A stretch of 64,000 nt of DNA from contig JAMPEB010000002.1 of assembly GCA_023665475.1 (NCBI GenBank), positions 1-64,000 of the forward strand. The letters run 5' to 3'. Positions 8,852 to 16,603 of the stretch are shown piece by piece (position 1 is the first letter of the stretch; every line of letters starts with the position of its first letter). The position numbers and the translations under genes are program-made. The notes under the pieces were generated by a model. That model made no database searches. It was not told where the DNA came from and was given only the letters and a program-made list of their open reading frames with translations. This DNA comes from Lachnoclostridium sp. GTDB taxonomy: Bacteria > Bacillota > Clostridia > Lachnospirales > Lachnospiraceae.

Positions 8852-9081
8852 TCTGCCATACCCCCTTTGTCGGGTTGATATATATACCCTGTTGTTTCAT
8901 AAAACAATTTCGGGTATATTAGATATGAGAACTGCTTGCTTTTATTTTTTCTACGGTACGCTATTCCCCAATCTACTGCCCCACTCTGTAGGAGCAATCG
9001 CACCGTTTGAGCATCTACCTTTAGGGCTTTAGCGGCAACTGCTACAGGAATGTTTGCACATTCAAAAATAGGTTCATTCAT
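8848..9081 (-). CDS. MerR/excisionase-like DNA-binding protein
   Basis: Starts MNEPIFECANIPVAVAAKALKVDA and continues TVRLLLQSGAVDWG. The pattern (VAVAAKALKVDAQTVRLLLQSGAV) is a helix-turn-helix followed by the wing typical of small excisionase/AlpA-like proteins, which bend att DNA during excision. About 77 residues from the ATG at 9081, chosen because GGTGG lies five bases upstream; GTG at 9090 is an alternative. It is the second gene of the leftward operon facing the repressor, the usual place of xis/alpA in islands and phages. The excisionase role is inferred from fold and position. Confidence 0.65.
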   Translation of the reverse strand: MNEPIFECANIPVAVAAKALKVDAQTVRLLLQSGAVDWGIAYRRKNKSKQFSYLIYPKLFYETTGYIYQPDKGGMAE

Positions 9082-9093
9082 ATGGACCACCGC

Positions 9094-9282
9094 CTATTCT
9101 GCTGCTAAATCGTCAATGATTGCTCTAATTTCAGCTTTCTTTTTCTCTGGTAACTCAGTTCTCAATTTTCTGCTGAAATTTCCATCATTGATACCAAGTT
9201 TTAATGCTATTCTCCATAACGGTATACCATTGGTTTTTGCATATTCTCTAATATCCTTATTGCAAATATTTTTATTGCACAT
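9094..9282 (-). CDS. Small helix-turn-helix protein, Cro-like position
   Basis: A 62-residue protein starting MCNKNICNKDIREYAK. The segment IPLWRIALKLGINDGNFSRKL is a clear helix-turn-helix. The start at 9282 is chosen because GGGAGG lies eight bases upstream; a longer frame to 9342 has no such site. It is the first gene of the leftward operon, divergent from the CI-like repressor, so it occupies the place of Cro in phages or of the early activator/antirepressor in islands. Confidence 0.7.
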   Translation of the reverse strand: MCNKNICNKDIREYAKTNGIPLWRIALKLGINDGNFSRKLRTELPEKKKAEIRAIIDDLAAE

Positions 9283-9314
9283 TAAAATTACCTCCCACAT
9301 ATAAATTGTTGTTG

Positions 9315-9460
9315 TTGACATTTTCACTTGCAAGTGGTACAATGATCAAAAAATGAGCATTATTTTGTTTTTGCTCTTTTCATAAGCATACTATAACATT
9401 GTTTTTGTTGTTATAGGAAAAAAGTTTGTTTTATGCTCATTTCTTAATCATTTTTATAAT
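9315..9460 (+). promoter_or_regulatory. Repressor promoter and operator region
   Basis: A strong rightward promoter, TTGACA (9315-9320) and TACAAT (9338-9343) with a 17-base spacer, lies in the divergent gap and would start near 9350. Just after the start is AATGAGCAT (9352-9360), repeated inverted as ATGCTCATT at 9433-9441, next to a second TATAAT (9455-9460). The paired 9-base arms are good operator candidates for the repressor that follows. A leftward -10 (TATAGT, 9390-9395) lies between the arms but lacks a clear -35. Confidence 0.6.
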
Positions 9461-9491
9461 ATAGTTCATTTTTCAAGCAAAGGAGTTTTGT

Positions 9492-10259
9492 ATGAATATA
9501 TTTGAAAGATTACGAAAAGAAAGACACCCTGATGAAAACTATCCAGAAAAGTCTTGGAGTGTTGCAGACCTTGTAAGAGCGTTTAAAGAACTTAACCCAC
9601 AATCAAAAATTGACCGTAATAAAATAAATCGCATTGAAAACGGCTCTCAATCACCAGATACCGACACTTTAATAGCTTACTCTAAAGTGTTTAATGTATC
9701 CGTTGATTACTTGCTTGGTCTATCTCCTTCAAAAATTATTGATGAAGATATAAGAATGATATGTAACTATACCGGATTGTCGGATGAAGCCATAACTGAA
9801 ATTAAAAAATTGTCTTATTTAGATAAAATGATATTAGATAAAATGATATGTAATTATTGTCTGTTCTCTAATTTTATAAAAAATACAAAAAGAATTTTAG
9901 CCTTTAATGCCTTTCATTCTGATGTAAGAATTGTCTTTAATGAAAATGCCAAAAAATTTGATAGAGGTATAGCCATATTAGAAAACACCATAAATTCAAG
10001 CGATATAACCCGATTACTCTATGGCACTATTGATAATAATATACATAATTTGCTCGACTGTCTTACAAAAGATAAAGAACTAACAGATATAATAACTACT
10101 CATTTTTTAGAAAGTTCTGTTAAAAATCTTTGGTTGGCAGATGATATGCCAAATTTAAAAACTCTTGATGAAACCGCTGAAAGTATTGTTAAAAACAATG
10201 CTAATAAAGTTTCTAAAAATAATACAAAAGAAGAAAGTAATGACAATGAAACCACCTGA
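9492..10259 (+). CDS. CI/Stl-like XRE-family repressor
   Basis: A 255-residue regulator with an N-terminal XRE helix-turn-helix (about residues 15-75, DRNKINRIENGSQSPDTDTL followed by AYSKVFNVSVDYLLGL). The remaining 180 residues are helical and charged, lack the Ser/Lys peptidase motif of LexA-type repressors, and look like a sensing or oligomer domain. It is therefore not expected to self-cleave in the SOS response. In PICIs the equivalent repressor, Stl, is released by binding a helper-phage protein. AAAGGAG precedes the ATG. It is divergent from the replication operon and followed 36 bases later by the integrase, the standard control-integration module. Confidence 0.8.
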   Translation: MNIFERLRKERHPDENYPEKSWSVADLVRAFKELNPQSKIDRNKINRIENGSQSPDTDTLIAYSKVFNVSVDYLLGLSPSKIIDEDIRMICNYTGLSDEAITEIKKLSYLDKMILDKMICNYCLFSNFIKNTKRILAFNAFHSDVRIVFNENAKKFDRGIAILENTINSSDITRLLYGTIDNNIHNLLDCLTKDKELTDIITTHFLESSVKNLWLADDMPNLKTLDETAESIVKNNANKVSKNNTKEESNDNETT

Positions 10260-10295
10260 CAACTTTGATTCTGCTTACAGAAAGGAAGTGAATTT

Positions 10296-11498
10296 ATGGC
10301 ATTATTAAAGTGCCCTGAGTGCAAACATGATGTATCAGACAAAGCTACCGCCTGCCCTCATTGCGGATATCCTGTCAATAGTCCAACTAGTACAAAGCCG
10401 CGCATCAGAAACGGAAAACCCACAAAGCTGCCCAATGGTTATGGAACAATCTACAAACTGTCAGGAAAGCGTTCCAAGCCATTTAGAGCCGTTAAAACAG
10501 ATAAATGGGTATTAGATGCCACTACAGGCAAAAGCAAGCAAATACGCTTTACTATAGGCTATTATACCACCCGTGAAGAAGCCATGATTGCATTGGCAAA
10601 TTATAATGAAAATCCATACGATATCAAGGCAGACAGCATTACTTTTTCGGAAGTATATAAAAAATGGAGTAAGGGATATTTTCCCACTCTCTCCAACCCC
10701 TCTAGTATTAGAACGATTACGGCGGCATACGCTTATTGTAACGGTCTTTATGATATGAGGATGAAGGATATACGCGTATCTCATTTGGAGGGTACTATAT
10801 TAAATGCTGATGTCGGGGATAGTACAAAGGGCAGAATCAAAAGTCTGTTCAATATGATGTACAAATATGCTGTAGCCCATGATATTGTGGATAAAGATTA
10901 TGCTTCTGTAATGTTTGCAAATGGCAATCCAATCAAAAGAGAGCGCACAAAAGAAGTTATTCCTTTTACAGATGAAGAAGTCCGGCAATTATGGGATAAC
11001 AAAGACTTGATTCCTTTTGCCGATATGGTATTGGTAGGAATATACAGCGGATGGCGACCACAAGAATTGTCTATACTGCAAATTGCGGATATCGACCTCG
11101 AAGCCGGAACTATGAAAGGCGGTTTAAAAACAGATGCAGGAAAAAATAGAATTGTTCCTATTCATCCATTAATAAAACCGTTAATTGAAAACCGCATGGA
11201 AGAAGCTGCTACTCTACAATCTGAATATCTTTTTAACGATTTAAACGGACAGCAAGGTACATATATGACCTATGATAAATACCGCAAGAGATTTCAAAAG
11301 GTCATGGACAGATTAAAAATGAAACACCGCCCACACGAAACCCGGCACACATTTATTACAAAAGCAAAGTCATGTGGTGTTGATGAATATATTTTAAAAC
11401 TGATTGTTGGACACGCCATTGAGGATATTACCGAAAAGGTATATACCCATAGAACAATGGAACAATTAAAATCCGAAATGGAAAAGGTCACAAAATAG
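10296..11498 (+). CDS. int: Tyrosine integrase with N-terminal zinc ribbon
   Basis: A 400-residue site-specific recombinase that inserts and excises the element. Residues 6-23 form a zinc ribbon (CPEC, then CPHC) ahead of the usual arm-binding region. The core-binding domain spans about 110-200. The catalytic domain has the full set of active residues: arginine in SGWRPQELS, lysine in GGLKTDAGKN, HETRHTF (HxxR), the GH of VGHAIED and the nucleophile tyrosine in KVYTHRTM. All are intact, so the enzyme should be active. GGAAG lies eight bases before the ATG. It follows the repressor and is read toward the presumed right end of the element. Confidence 0.93.
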   Translation: MALLKCPECKHDVSDKATACPHCGYPVNSPTSTKPRIRNGKPTKLPNGYGTIYKLSGKRSKPFRAVKTDKWVLDATTGKSKQIRFTIGYYTTREEAMIALANYNENPYDIKADSITFSEVYKKWSKGYFPTLSNPSSIRTITAAYAYCNGLYDMRMKDIRVSHLEGTILNADVGDSTKGRIKSLFNMMYKYAVAHDIVDKDYASVMFANGNPIKRERTKEVIPFTDEEVRQLWDNKDLIPFADMVLVGIYSGWRPQELSILQIADIDLEAGTMKGGLKTDAGKNRIVPIHPLIKPLIENRMEEAATLQSEYLFNDLNGQQGTYMTYDKYRKRFQKVMDRLKMKHRPHETRHTFITKAKSCGVDEYILKLIVGHAIEDITEKVYTHRTMEQLKSEMEKVTK

Positions 11499-11535
11499 AG
11501 AGGAGTTGATGTAAATTGATTGTAGCAATTAAAAA

Positions 11536-11566
11536 GGCTCTACAGTACCGCAAATACCATAGAGCC
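11536..11566 (-). terminator. Hairpin after the integrase
   Basis: Arms GGCTCTA (11536-11542) and TAGAGCC (11560-11566). On the minus strand the second arm is followed by TTTTT, a Rho-independent terminator shape. On the plus strand no T run follows. It would stop transcripts entering the integrase gene from the right. Confidence 0.45.
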
Positions 11567-11653
11567 AACACCCAATAATAAGCCACTACGCAAATTAAAG
11601 GGAATATGCTCATTATAGCACACTTCCCGACCAAAAGAAAGGAAGAATTTGTA

Positions 11654-11959
11654 ATGAAAACGAATGATTCTGTTATGAAGCCTATTAAGGATTACTTATT
11701 TCTTGTTATGGGGAAAAATAAATGGTCTTTGCTTAGACTGTCAACAGAATGTGGTGTTTCGTATGACACCCTAAACGCTGTTATGTACCGTAGTAAAGAC
11801 ATAAAGCTTTCAACATTGATAGATATTGCAGACGGTCTAAATGTAGATATTGGAGTGCTTATTTCTGGCAAAGAACAACGGAAAGCAGAAAATGAGGAAA
11901 TTCTTCTTAATGCCTACAAAATGCTAAAAACGCAGTTACGGAAAGGGGGAATTATTTAA
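11654..11959 (+). CDS. XRE-family helix-turn-helix protein, 101 aa
   Basis: A small regulator with one helix-turn-helix domain covering most of its length (KWSLLRLSTECGVSYDTLNA, followed by RSKDIKLSTLIDIADGLNV). The C-terminal 25 residues are charged and helical. The ATG at 11654 is chosen because AAAGGAAG lies upstream; longer starts have none. Its TAA overlaps the ATG of the next gene as TAATG, so the two similar regulators are coupled. They lie between the integrase and the presumed right end. Their targets are unknown. Confidence 0.75.
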   Translation: MKTNDSVMKPIKDYLFLVMGKNKWSLLRLSTECGVSYDTLNAVMYRSKDIKLSTLIDIADGLNVDIGVLISGKEQRKAENEEILLNAYKMLKTQLRKGGII

Positions 11960-12252
11960 TGGAAAAATATCTCAACAGGCTTGCGGATTTGGTTTTAGAG
12001 GAAATCGGTAACAGGAATTGCAGTTGCGTGTGCTTTGCGGATTTATGCGGAATTTCCAGAAATGAAATGAGCAATATTGTGAACAGGAAGAAAAATGATA
12101 TAAAATTGTCAACCATATTGAAAATATGCGAAAATTCTCAAATAAATGAAGATGATGTTTTTGGTGTCAATTTCGATGTGCAAAAAGATATTGAGGTTAT
12201 TGTTAGGGTCAAAGGAAAATCCCACCGATTTTTAAAGGATGGCATGAAATAG
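11959..12252 (+). CDS. XRE-family helix-turn-helix protein, 97 aa
   Basis: Resembles the preceding gene in layout, with a helix-turn-helix in CFADLCGISRNEMSNIVNRK and the shared phrase NDIKLSTILKICEN, so the pair probably arose by duplication. The tail (VIVRVKGKSHRFLKDGMK) is beta-like and basic, unlike its partner. It is coupled to the previous gene by a one-base TAATG overlap with AAAGGGGG upstream. Two tandem small regulators in the accessory zone of an integrative element could control excision or host genes; no specific role can be read. Confidence 0.75.
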   Translation: MEKYLNRLADLVLEEIGNRNCSCVCFADLCGISRNEMSNIVNRKKNDIKLSTILKICENSQINEDDVFGVNFDVQKDIEVIVRVKGKSHRFLKDGMK

Positions 12253-12317
12253 AACACCCTCTATAAAATCCACAAGATTCCCAGATAAAAATGATTTTCC
12301 CGCTACAAAAACGCATT

Positions 12318-12347
12318 AAAGGGTGTCTGTACAATGCAGATGCCCTT
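12318..12347 (+). terminator. Hairpin after the tandem XRE genes
   Basis: The arms AAAGGG.GTCTG and CAGA.GCCCTTT pair around a short loop, followed by a short T-rich stretch. It probably ends the rightward transcript of the integrase and XRE genes. Confidence 0.5.
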
Positions 12348-12362
12348 TACTCATTCCAAAAG

Positions 12363-12400
12363 AGAAAACCGCCACCCTCTTTCTTGGGGTAACGGTTTCC
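12363..12400 (-). terminator. Terminator of the 48-aa membrane protein gene
   Basis: On the minus strand GAAACCG and CGGTTTTC arms, with an inner ACCCC/GGGT pairing, form a hairpin followed by TCTCTTTT. It lies directly after the stop at 12404. Confidence 0.6.
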
Positions 12401-12403
12401 TAG

Positions 12404-12550
12404 TCAATGCTTTTTGAGAAAGAAAATTACTACTGCCATAACAATATTCGCTGTCACTGAAATAAGTAATCCTGTAGCCAGAATTTTTTCTTTCCTTCTT
12501 TCATTTCGCAGCATTTCCATTGCTAAACCTTCTGGTCTTTTTTCTTTCAT
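12404..12550 (-). CDS. Small single-span membrane protein, 48 aa
   Basis: Begins MKEKRPEGLAMEMLRNERRK, a charged head, followed by one hydrophobic helix (about residues 23-45, ILATGLLISVTANIVMAVVI) and a KKH tail. GGGAGG lies seven bases before the ATG and a terminator follows the stop, so the gene is well formed despite its size. It points opposite to the integrase and XRE genes at the outer edge of the element. I recall similar short charged-head membrane proteins in Firmicutes mobile elements, without known function. Confidence 0.65.
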   Translation of the reverse strand: MKEKRPEGLAMEMLRNERRKEKILATGLLISVTANIVMAVVIFFLKKH

Positions 12551-12612
12551 TATAGTTTCCCTCCCTTCTTATATTCTAATTAAATCTTAACATATAGAAG
12601 GAAATTATAACA

Positions 12613-12703
12613 GTTCAAAAAAGGTTCAAAAAAGTATCAAAAAAAGTTAATTGAATTTGTGTGCTACCTCATGTGTGCTACCTGTGTGCTACTTGTGTGC
12701 TAC
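12613..12703. repeat. Direct repeats, candidate integrase arm sites near attR
   Basis: Four perfect copies of GTGTGCTAC start at 12659, 12673, 12684 and 12695, spaced 14, 11 and 11 bases. Just before them (12613-12648) is a looser repeat of TTCAAAAAAG. Regular 9-base direct repeats at the end of an integrative element are typical of integrase arm-binding sites. They sit 12 bases before the terminator of the conserved GGGtGRT gene, which suggests the element inserted there. The matching left site could not be identified. Confidence 0.5.
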
Positions 12704-12715
12704 ACGGCAAAATTT

Positions 12716-12752
12716 AGGGCTTCCGTCAACCTCTCCTGTCAACGGAAGCCCT
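12716..12752 (-). terminator. Terminator of the GGGtGRT gene
   Basis: Perfect 11-base arms AGGGCTTCCGT and ACGGAAGCCCT flank a 15-base loop, 28 bases after the stop codon of the GGGtGRT gene. On the minus strand it is followed by AAATTTT. Confidence 0.75.
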
Positions 12753-12779
12753 TGAAAATACGCTATTTCTTAAAGTTCT

Positions 12780-13790
12780 TTAGAACTTGTTTGCCTTAGC
12801 AGCTTCCTCAATGAGCACTGCAACTGCAACGGTAGCGCCTACCATGGGGTTGTTGCCCATACCGATAAGACCCATCATCTCTACATGGGCGGGAACGGAA
12901 GAAGAACCTGCAAACTGTGCATCGGAATGCATACGGCCTAAGGTATCTGTAAATCCATAGGAAGCAGGACCGGCAGCCATATTATCGGGATGCAGGGTAC
13001 GACCTGTTCCGCCGCCGGAAGCTACGGAGAAATACTTCTTTCCGGCTTCGTTTCTCTCCTTTTTGTATGTACCTGCTACAGGATGCTGGAATCTGGTAGG
13101 GTTGGTGGAGTTTCCTGTGATGGACACATCCACATTTTCCTTCCACATAATTGCCACGCCTTCCGGAACGCTGTTTGCGCCATAGCAGTTTACCTTGGAA
13201 CGAAGCCCATCAGAATATGCAATCTTCTCAACCTCTTTTACAGTGTTTGTATAAGGGTCATATTCTGTCTCAACAAAGGTAAAGCCGTTGATACGGGAAA
13301 TAATCTTTGCCGCATCCTTTCCAAGACCATTCAGGATAACGCGCAGCGGCTTCTGGCGCACCTTGTTTGCCTTCTCGGCGATACCGATTGCGCCCTCTGC
13401 TGCTGCAAAGGACTCATGCCCTGCAAGGAAGCAGAAACAGTCGGTATCCTCTTCCAAAAGCATCTTGCCCAGATTACCGTGTCCAAGACCTACCTTACGG
13501 GTATCTGCAACAGAACCGGGAATGCAGAAAGCCTGTAAGCCCTCGCCGATTGCTGCGGCAGCTTCAGATGCCTTGCGGCAGTCTTTCTTGATTGCGATTG
13601 CAGCGCCTACGGTGTAAGCCCAGCAAGCATTTTCAAAGCAGATGGGCTGAATCTTCTTAACCTGATCATAAACATCCAGACCTGCATCCTTGGTAATCTT
13701 CTCTGCTTCTTCGATAGAGGAGATACCATAGCTGTTCAGTACAGCATTAATTTTATCAATACGTCTTTCATATGATTCAAATAAAGCCAT
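12780..13790 (-). CDS. GGGtGRT protein
   Basis: A 336-residue protein of the family named for its GGGTGRT motif, found here at about residue 260 (SVASGGGTGRTLHPDN). The family occurs in anaerobic bacteria beside a NifU-like scaffold, as here, and its reaction is not established. It is rich in glycine and alanine, with several cysteines (PICFENACW, TDCFCFLAGHE, VNCYGANS) that could hold a metal or cluster, and has no signal peptide. AGGAGG lies upstream of the ATG. The upstream neighbour is its scaffold partner, 90 bases away on the same strand, so they form an operon. The family call is firm; an Fe-S related role is inferred from context. Confidence 0.92.
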   Translation of the reverse strand: MALFESYERRIDKINAVLNSYGISSIEEAEKITKDAGLDVYDQVKKIQPICFENACWAYTVGAAIAIKKDCRKASEAAAAIGEGLQAFCIPGSVADTRKVGLGHGNLGKMLLEEDTDCFCFLAGHESFAAAEGAIGIAEKANKVRQKPLRVILNGLGKDAAKIISRINGFTFVETEYDPYTNTVKEVEKIAYSDGLRSKVNCYGANSVPEGVAIMWKENVDVSITGNSTNPTRFQHPVAGTYKKERNEAGKKYFSVASGGGTGRTLHPDNMAAGPASYGFTDTLGRMHSDAQFAGSSSVPAHVEMMGLIGMGNNPMVGATVAVAVLIEEAAKANKF

Positions 13791-13879
13791 TTTCCTTGTC
13801 CTCCTTATATATTTCGGAACCTTCTCAATTTGCTTCGCTCATCGGGAAGTATCCATAACTGCCTGACAGCAGCCATGCT

Positions 13880-14572
13880 TTATTCTTTTCTGGGGTCAAT
13901 CACCTTCACTGCATCGTCTACACGGCCATATCTGCCCTTTGCCTTCTCCCATGCAGTATTAGGATCATCGCCCTTTTTGATAAAGTCGGTCATTTTTCCG
14001 AGACTTACAAATTCATAACCGATAATCTGGTCATCTTTGTCAAGGGCAATGCCGGTCACATAGCCTTCTGCCATTTCCAGATAACGGGGACCTTTCTTTA
14101 AGGTGCCGTACATGGTTCCGACCTGACTTCTTAAGCCCTTGCCCAAGTCTTCCAGACCGGCGCCGACAGGAAGACCTTCTTCGGAAAATGCACTCTGTGT
14201 ACGCCCATATACAATCTGAAGGAACAGTTCTCTCATTGCGGTATTGATGGCATCACATACCAAATCGGTGTTCAATGCCTCCATTACCGTAAGTCCCGGC
14301 AGAATTTCCGAAGCCATTGCTGCGGAATGGGTCATGCCGGAGCAGCCGATTGTCTCAACCAACGCCTCCTGAATAATGCCTTCTTTTACATTCAGGGTCA
14401 GCTTGCAGGCGCCCTGCTGGGGTGCGCACCAGCCCACGCCATGTGTCAGACCGGAAATATCTTCCACTTTCTTGACCTGAACCCATTTTGCTTCTTCCGG
14501 AATGGGGGCACAGCCATGATGTACGCCCTGAGCTACAGGACACATTTCTTCAACTTCCTTTGAATAAATCAT
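13880..14572 (-). CDS. NifU/IscU-like iron-sulfur scaffold protein
   Basis: A 230-residue protein related to the U-type scaffold on which Fe-S clusters are built. Cysteines fall in CPVAQGVHHGC near the start, HGVGWCAPQQGAC, and ETIGCSGMTHSA, the last matching the scaffold-type cysteine loop. The C-terminal half (from about residue 150) is an extra domain not found in standard IscU. GGAGA precedes the ATG. It is the first gene of a two-gene operon with GGGtGRT, the usual arrangement, and is thought to serve that partner more than general cluster assembly. Confidence 0.85.
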   Translation of the reverse strand: MIYSKEVEEMCPVAQGVHHGCAPIPEEAKWVQVKKVEDISGLTHGVGWCAPQQGACKLTLNVKEGIIQEALVETIGCSGMTHSAAMASEILPGLTVMEALNTDLVCDAINTAMRELFLQIVYGRTQSAFSEEGLPVGAGLEDLGKGLRSQVGTMYGTLKKGPRYLEMAEGYVTGIALDKDDQIIGYEFVSLGKMTDFIKKGDDPNTAWEKAKGRYGRVDDAVKVIDPRKE

Positions 14573-14713
14573 GCGAAATCTCCTTTCAATTCTATCACTT
14601 ATAATATTATAAAAATAATATCATAACCATTGTGTACATTTTCTCACATTTGAGATAAAAAATCTAGGGGTATTTGTTAAAATATGTCATTAATTTTGGA
14701 ATTAATATAACAG

Positions 14714-15520
14714 TTAAGCCAGAATCATCCTGTCATTGGCAAACTCGCTGCCGCTGACCTCCTCAAACTTGGCAAGCAGATCCTTTACATGGAGATTCTT
14801 CTTTTCCTCTCCCGCCACATCATAAATGATACGGCCTTCGTTCATCATAATCAAACGATTCCCATGGGCTATGGCATCTCGCATATTATGCGTAACCATC
14901 ATAGCCGTCAAATGGTTCTCCGATATAATTTTATCGCTGATTTCCAAAACTTTTGCTGCGGTTTTAGGGTCTAGCGCCGCTGTGTGCTCATCCAGCAAAA
15001 GCAGCTTGGGCTGCTGCAGGGATGCCATCAAAAGGGTAATCGCCTGCCTCTGTCCGCCGGAAAGAAGCCCTACCTTGCTGGTCATTCTGTCTTCCAGCCC
15101 TAAATTTAAAGATGCCAGCTTTTCACGGAACATCTTCCGCTCTGCTTTGGATACGCCCCAGCGCAGAGTCCTTCTCTTTCCTCTCCTGTAAGCGATCGCC
15201 ATATTTTCCTCGATATCCATGGTCGCAGCGGTGCCTGTCATAGGGTCTTGAAACACACGCCCCAGATATTTCGCCCTCTTATGCTCCGGCAGCCCTGTGA
15301 TATCTTTTTCTTCAATGATGATTTTTCCGGAATCAACGGGCCATACCCCGGCAATGGCATTCAGAGTGGTGGATTTGCCCGCGCCGTTTCCTCCGATGAT
15401 CGTCACAAAATCACCGGGATTTAAGGTCAGGTTCACGCCGTCAAGCGCCACCTTTTCATTGATGGTGCCGCGGTTAAACACTTTATGCACATCTTTGATT
15501 TCCAATGTGTATGTCATCAT
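14714..15520 (-). CDS. ABC transporter ATP-binding protein, TrpZ-like
   Basis: The 268-residue ATPase that powers an amino-acid type importer. Walker A is GGNGAGKST at residues 43-51, the signature LSGGQRQ near 152, Walker B LLLLDEHTAALDP near 170 and the switch histidine in MMVTHNMRDAI. The start at 15520 has GGGGTGG seven bases upstream, and its ATG overlaps the stop of the permease gene (ATGATG, TGA at 15517-15519). A longer frame from 15841 lies inside the permease and was rejected. With the lipoprotein and permease it forms a three-gene operon of the kind described as TrpXYZ in streptococci. Confidence 0.92.
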   Translation of the reverse strand: MMTYTLEIKDVHKVFNRGTINEKVALDGVNLTLNPGDFVTIIGGNGAGKSTTLNAIAGVWPVDSGKIIIEEKDITGLPEHKRAKYLGRVFQDPMTGTAATMDIEENMAIAYRRGKRRTLRWGVSKAERKMFREKLASLNLGLEDRMTSKVGLLSGGQRQAITLLMASLQQPKLLLLDEHTAALDPKTAAKVLEISDKIISENHLTAMMVTHNMRDAIAHGNRLIMMNEGRIIYDVAGEEKKNLHVKDLLAKFEEVSGSEFANDRMILA

Positions 15521-16464
15521 TTCGATGCCACCCCTTTCTTGATACTGCGCTTTTCCTTCAGATAAGGAATGGCTAAAAAGATAGCAACTACGATTGCAGA
15601 AAATAGCTTCATGTCTTCGGATGGCATTTTCAGCCACAATACAAACTGATATACCATGTAATAAATGACTGCCCCCAAAATCACCGCTATCAGGGTAAAT
15701 GCAAACGCTAACTTTCTTTTGCTGGCAAACTTGCCGAACAGCACCTCGCCAATGATAACCGCTGCCAGACCGATAACGATGGCTCCGCGTCCCATATTTA
15801 CATCCGCCGCGCCCTGAAACTGCGCATACATACCGCCGCATAATCCTACCAGCCCGTTAGAAATCATCAGTGCCAGTACTTTGATAAAATCGGTGTTAAT
15901 GCCCTGCGCTCTTGCCATATTTCCGTTGCAGCCCGTTGCGCGGATGGCGTGCCCCTGTTCCGTGCCGAAATACCAATACAGAATGGCTACCAGAACTATC
16001 AGAAAGAGAACCATTCCTCCGAAAAACTTTGCCCTGCTCTCAGCGCTTTCATTCACATACAGCAGCGAAACCACTAATGTATGATTACTCGTGCTGACAG
16101 GCTGGTTTGATTTTCCCATGATATTTAAGTTGATGGAGTATAAGGAAATCTGAGTCAATATGCTCGCCAGAATCCCCGGAATGCCAAGCAGCGTATTCAA
16201 AAGTCCGGTTGCAAGCCCTGCTAACATTCCTACCAGAAATGCCGCAAACAGGGACAAAACAGGGGACATTCCACTGCGGATCAGCATGACACAAACCGCT
16301 GCGCCGGTTGCAATGGAACCATCCACGGTCAAATCCGCAAAATCAAGCAGCCGGAATGTGATGTAAACCCCCAATGCCATAACACCCCAGACCATGCCCT
16401 GTGCAATGGAGCCCGGCAATGACCTGAATAAGGAAACAGGATTCAAAGACATCAAGTATTCCAT
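15517..16464 (-). CDS. ABC transporter permease, TrpY-like
   Basis: A 315-residue membrane protein with eight to nine hydrophobic spans, starting MEYLMSLNPVSLFRSLPGSI. It belongs to the branched-chain/ribose-type permease superfamily (BPD_transp_2) that pairs with PF04392 binding proteins. The motif AIRATGCNGNMARAQGI near residue 175 is the cytoplasmic coupling loop that docks with the ATPase. GAGGAGG precedes the ATG. It is the middle gene of the operon, between the binding lipoprotein and the ATPase. Confidence 0.9.
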   Translation of the reverse strand: MEYLMSLNPVSLFRSLPGSIAQGMVWGVMALGVYITFRLLDFADLTVDGSIATGAAVCVMLIRSGMSPVLSLFAAFLVGMLAGLATGLLNTLLGIPGILASILTQISLYSINLNIMGKSNQPVSTSNHTLVVSLLYVNESAESRAKFFGGMVLFLIVLVAILYWYFGTEQGHAIRATGCNGNMARAQGINTDFIKVLALMISNGLVGLCGGMYAQFQGAADVNMGRGAIVIGLAAVIIGEVLFGKFASKRKLAFAFTLIAVILGAVIYYMVYQFVLWLKMPSEDMKLFSAIVVAIFLAIPYLKEKRSIKKGVASK

Positions 16465-16603
16465 TTTCTTTCCTCCTCGTTGCTTTCTATTCCTTGCTTG
16501 AAATCTCAGATAGGGATACCGTAATATTACGCCATCCCTATCATCATTTTCTTATTTCACAATTTCCACAGGGAATCCTGTGCATGTCTATTACGCAAAA
16601 TCC

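Noticed and set aside
11516..11582. A 20-codon TTG-start frame after the integrase
   Set aside because: It coincides with a hairpin, uses a rare start and has no similarity, so the structure explains it better.
12659..12703. CRISPR-like repeats
   Set aside because: Nine-base repeats with 2-5 base gaps cannot be a CRISPR array; integrase arm sites fit better.
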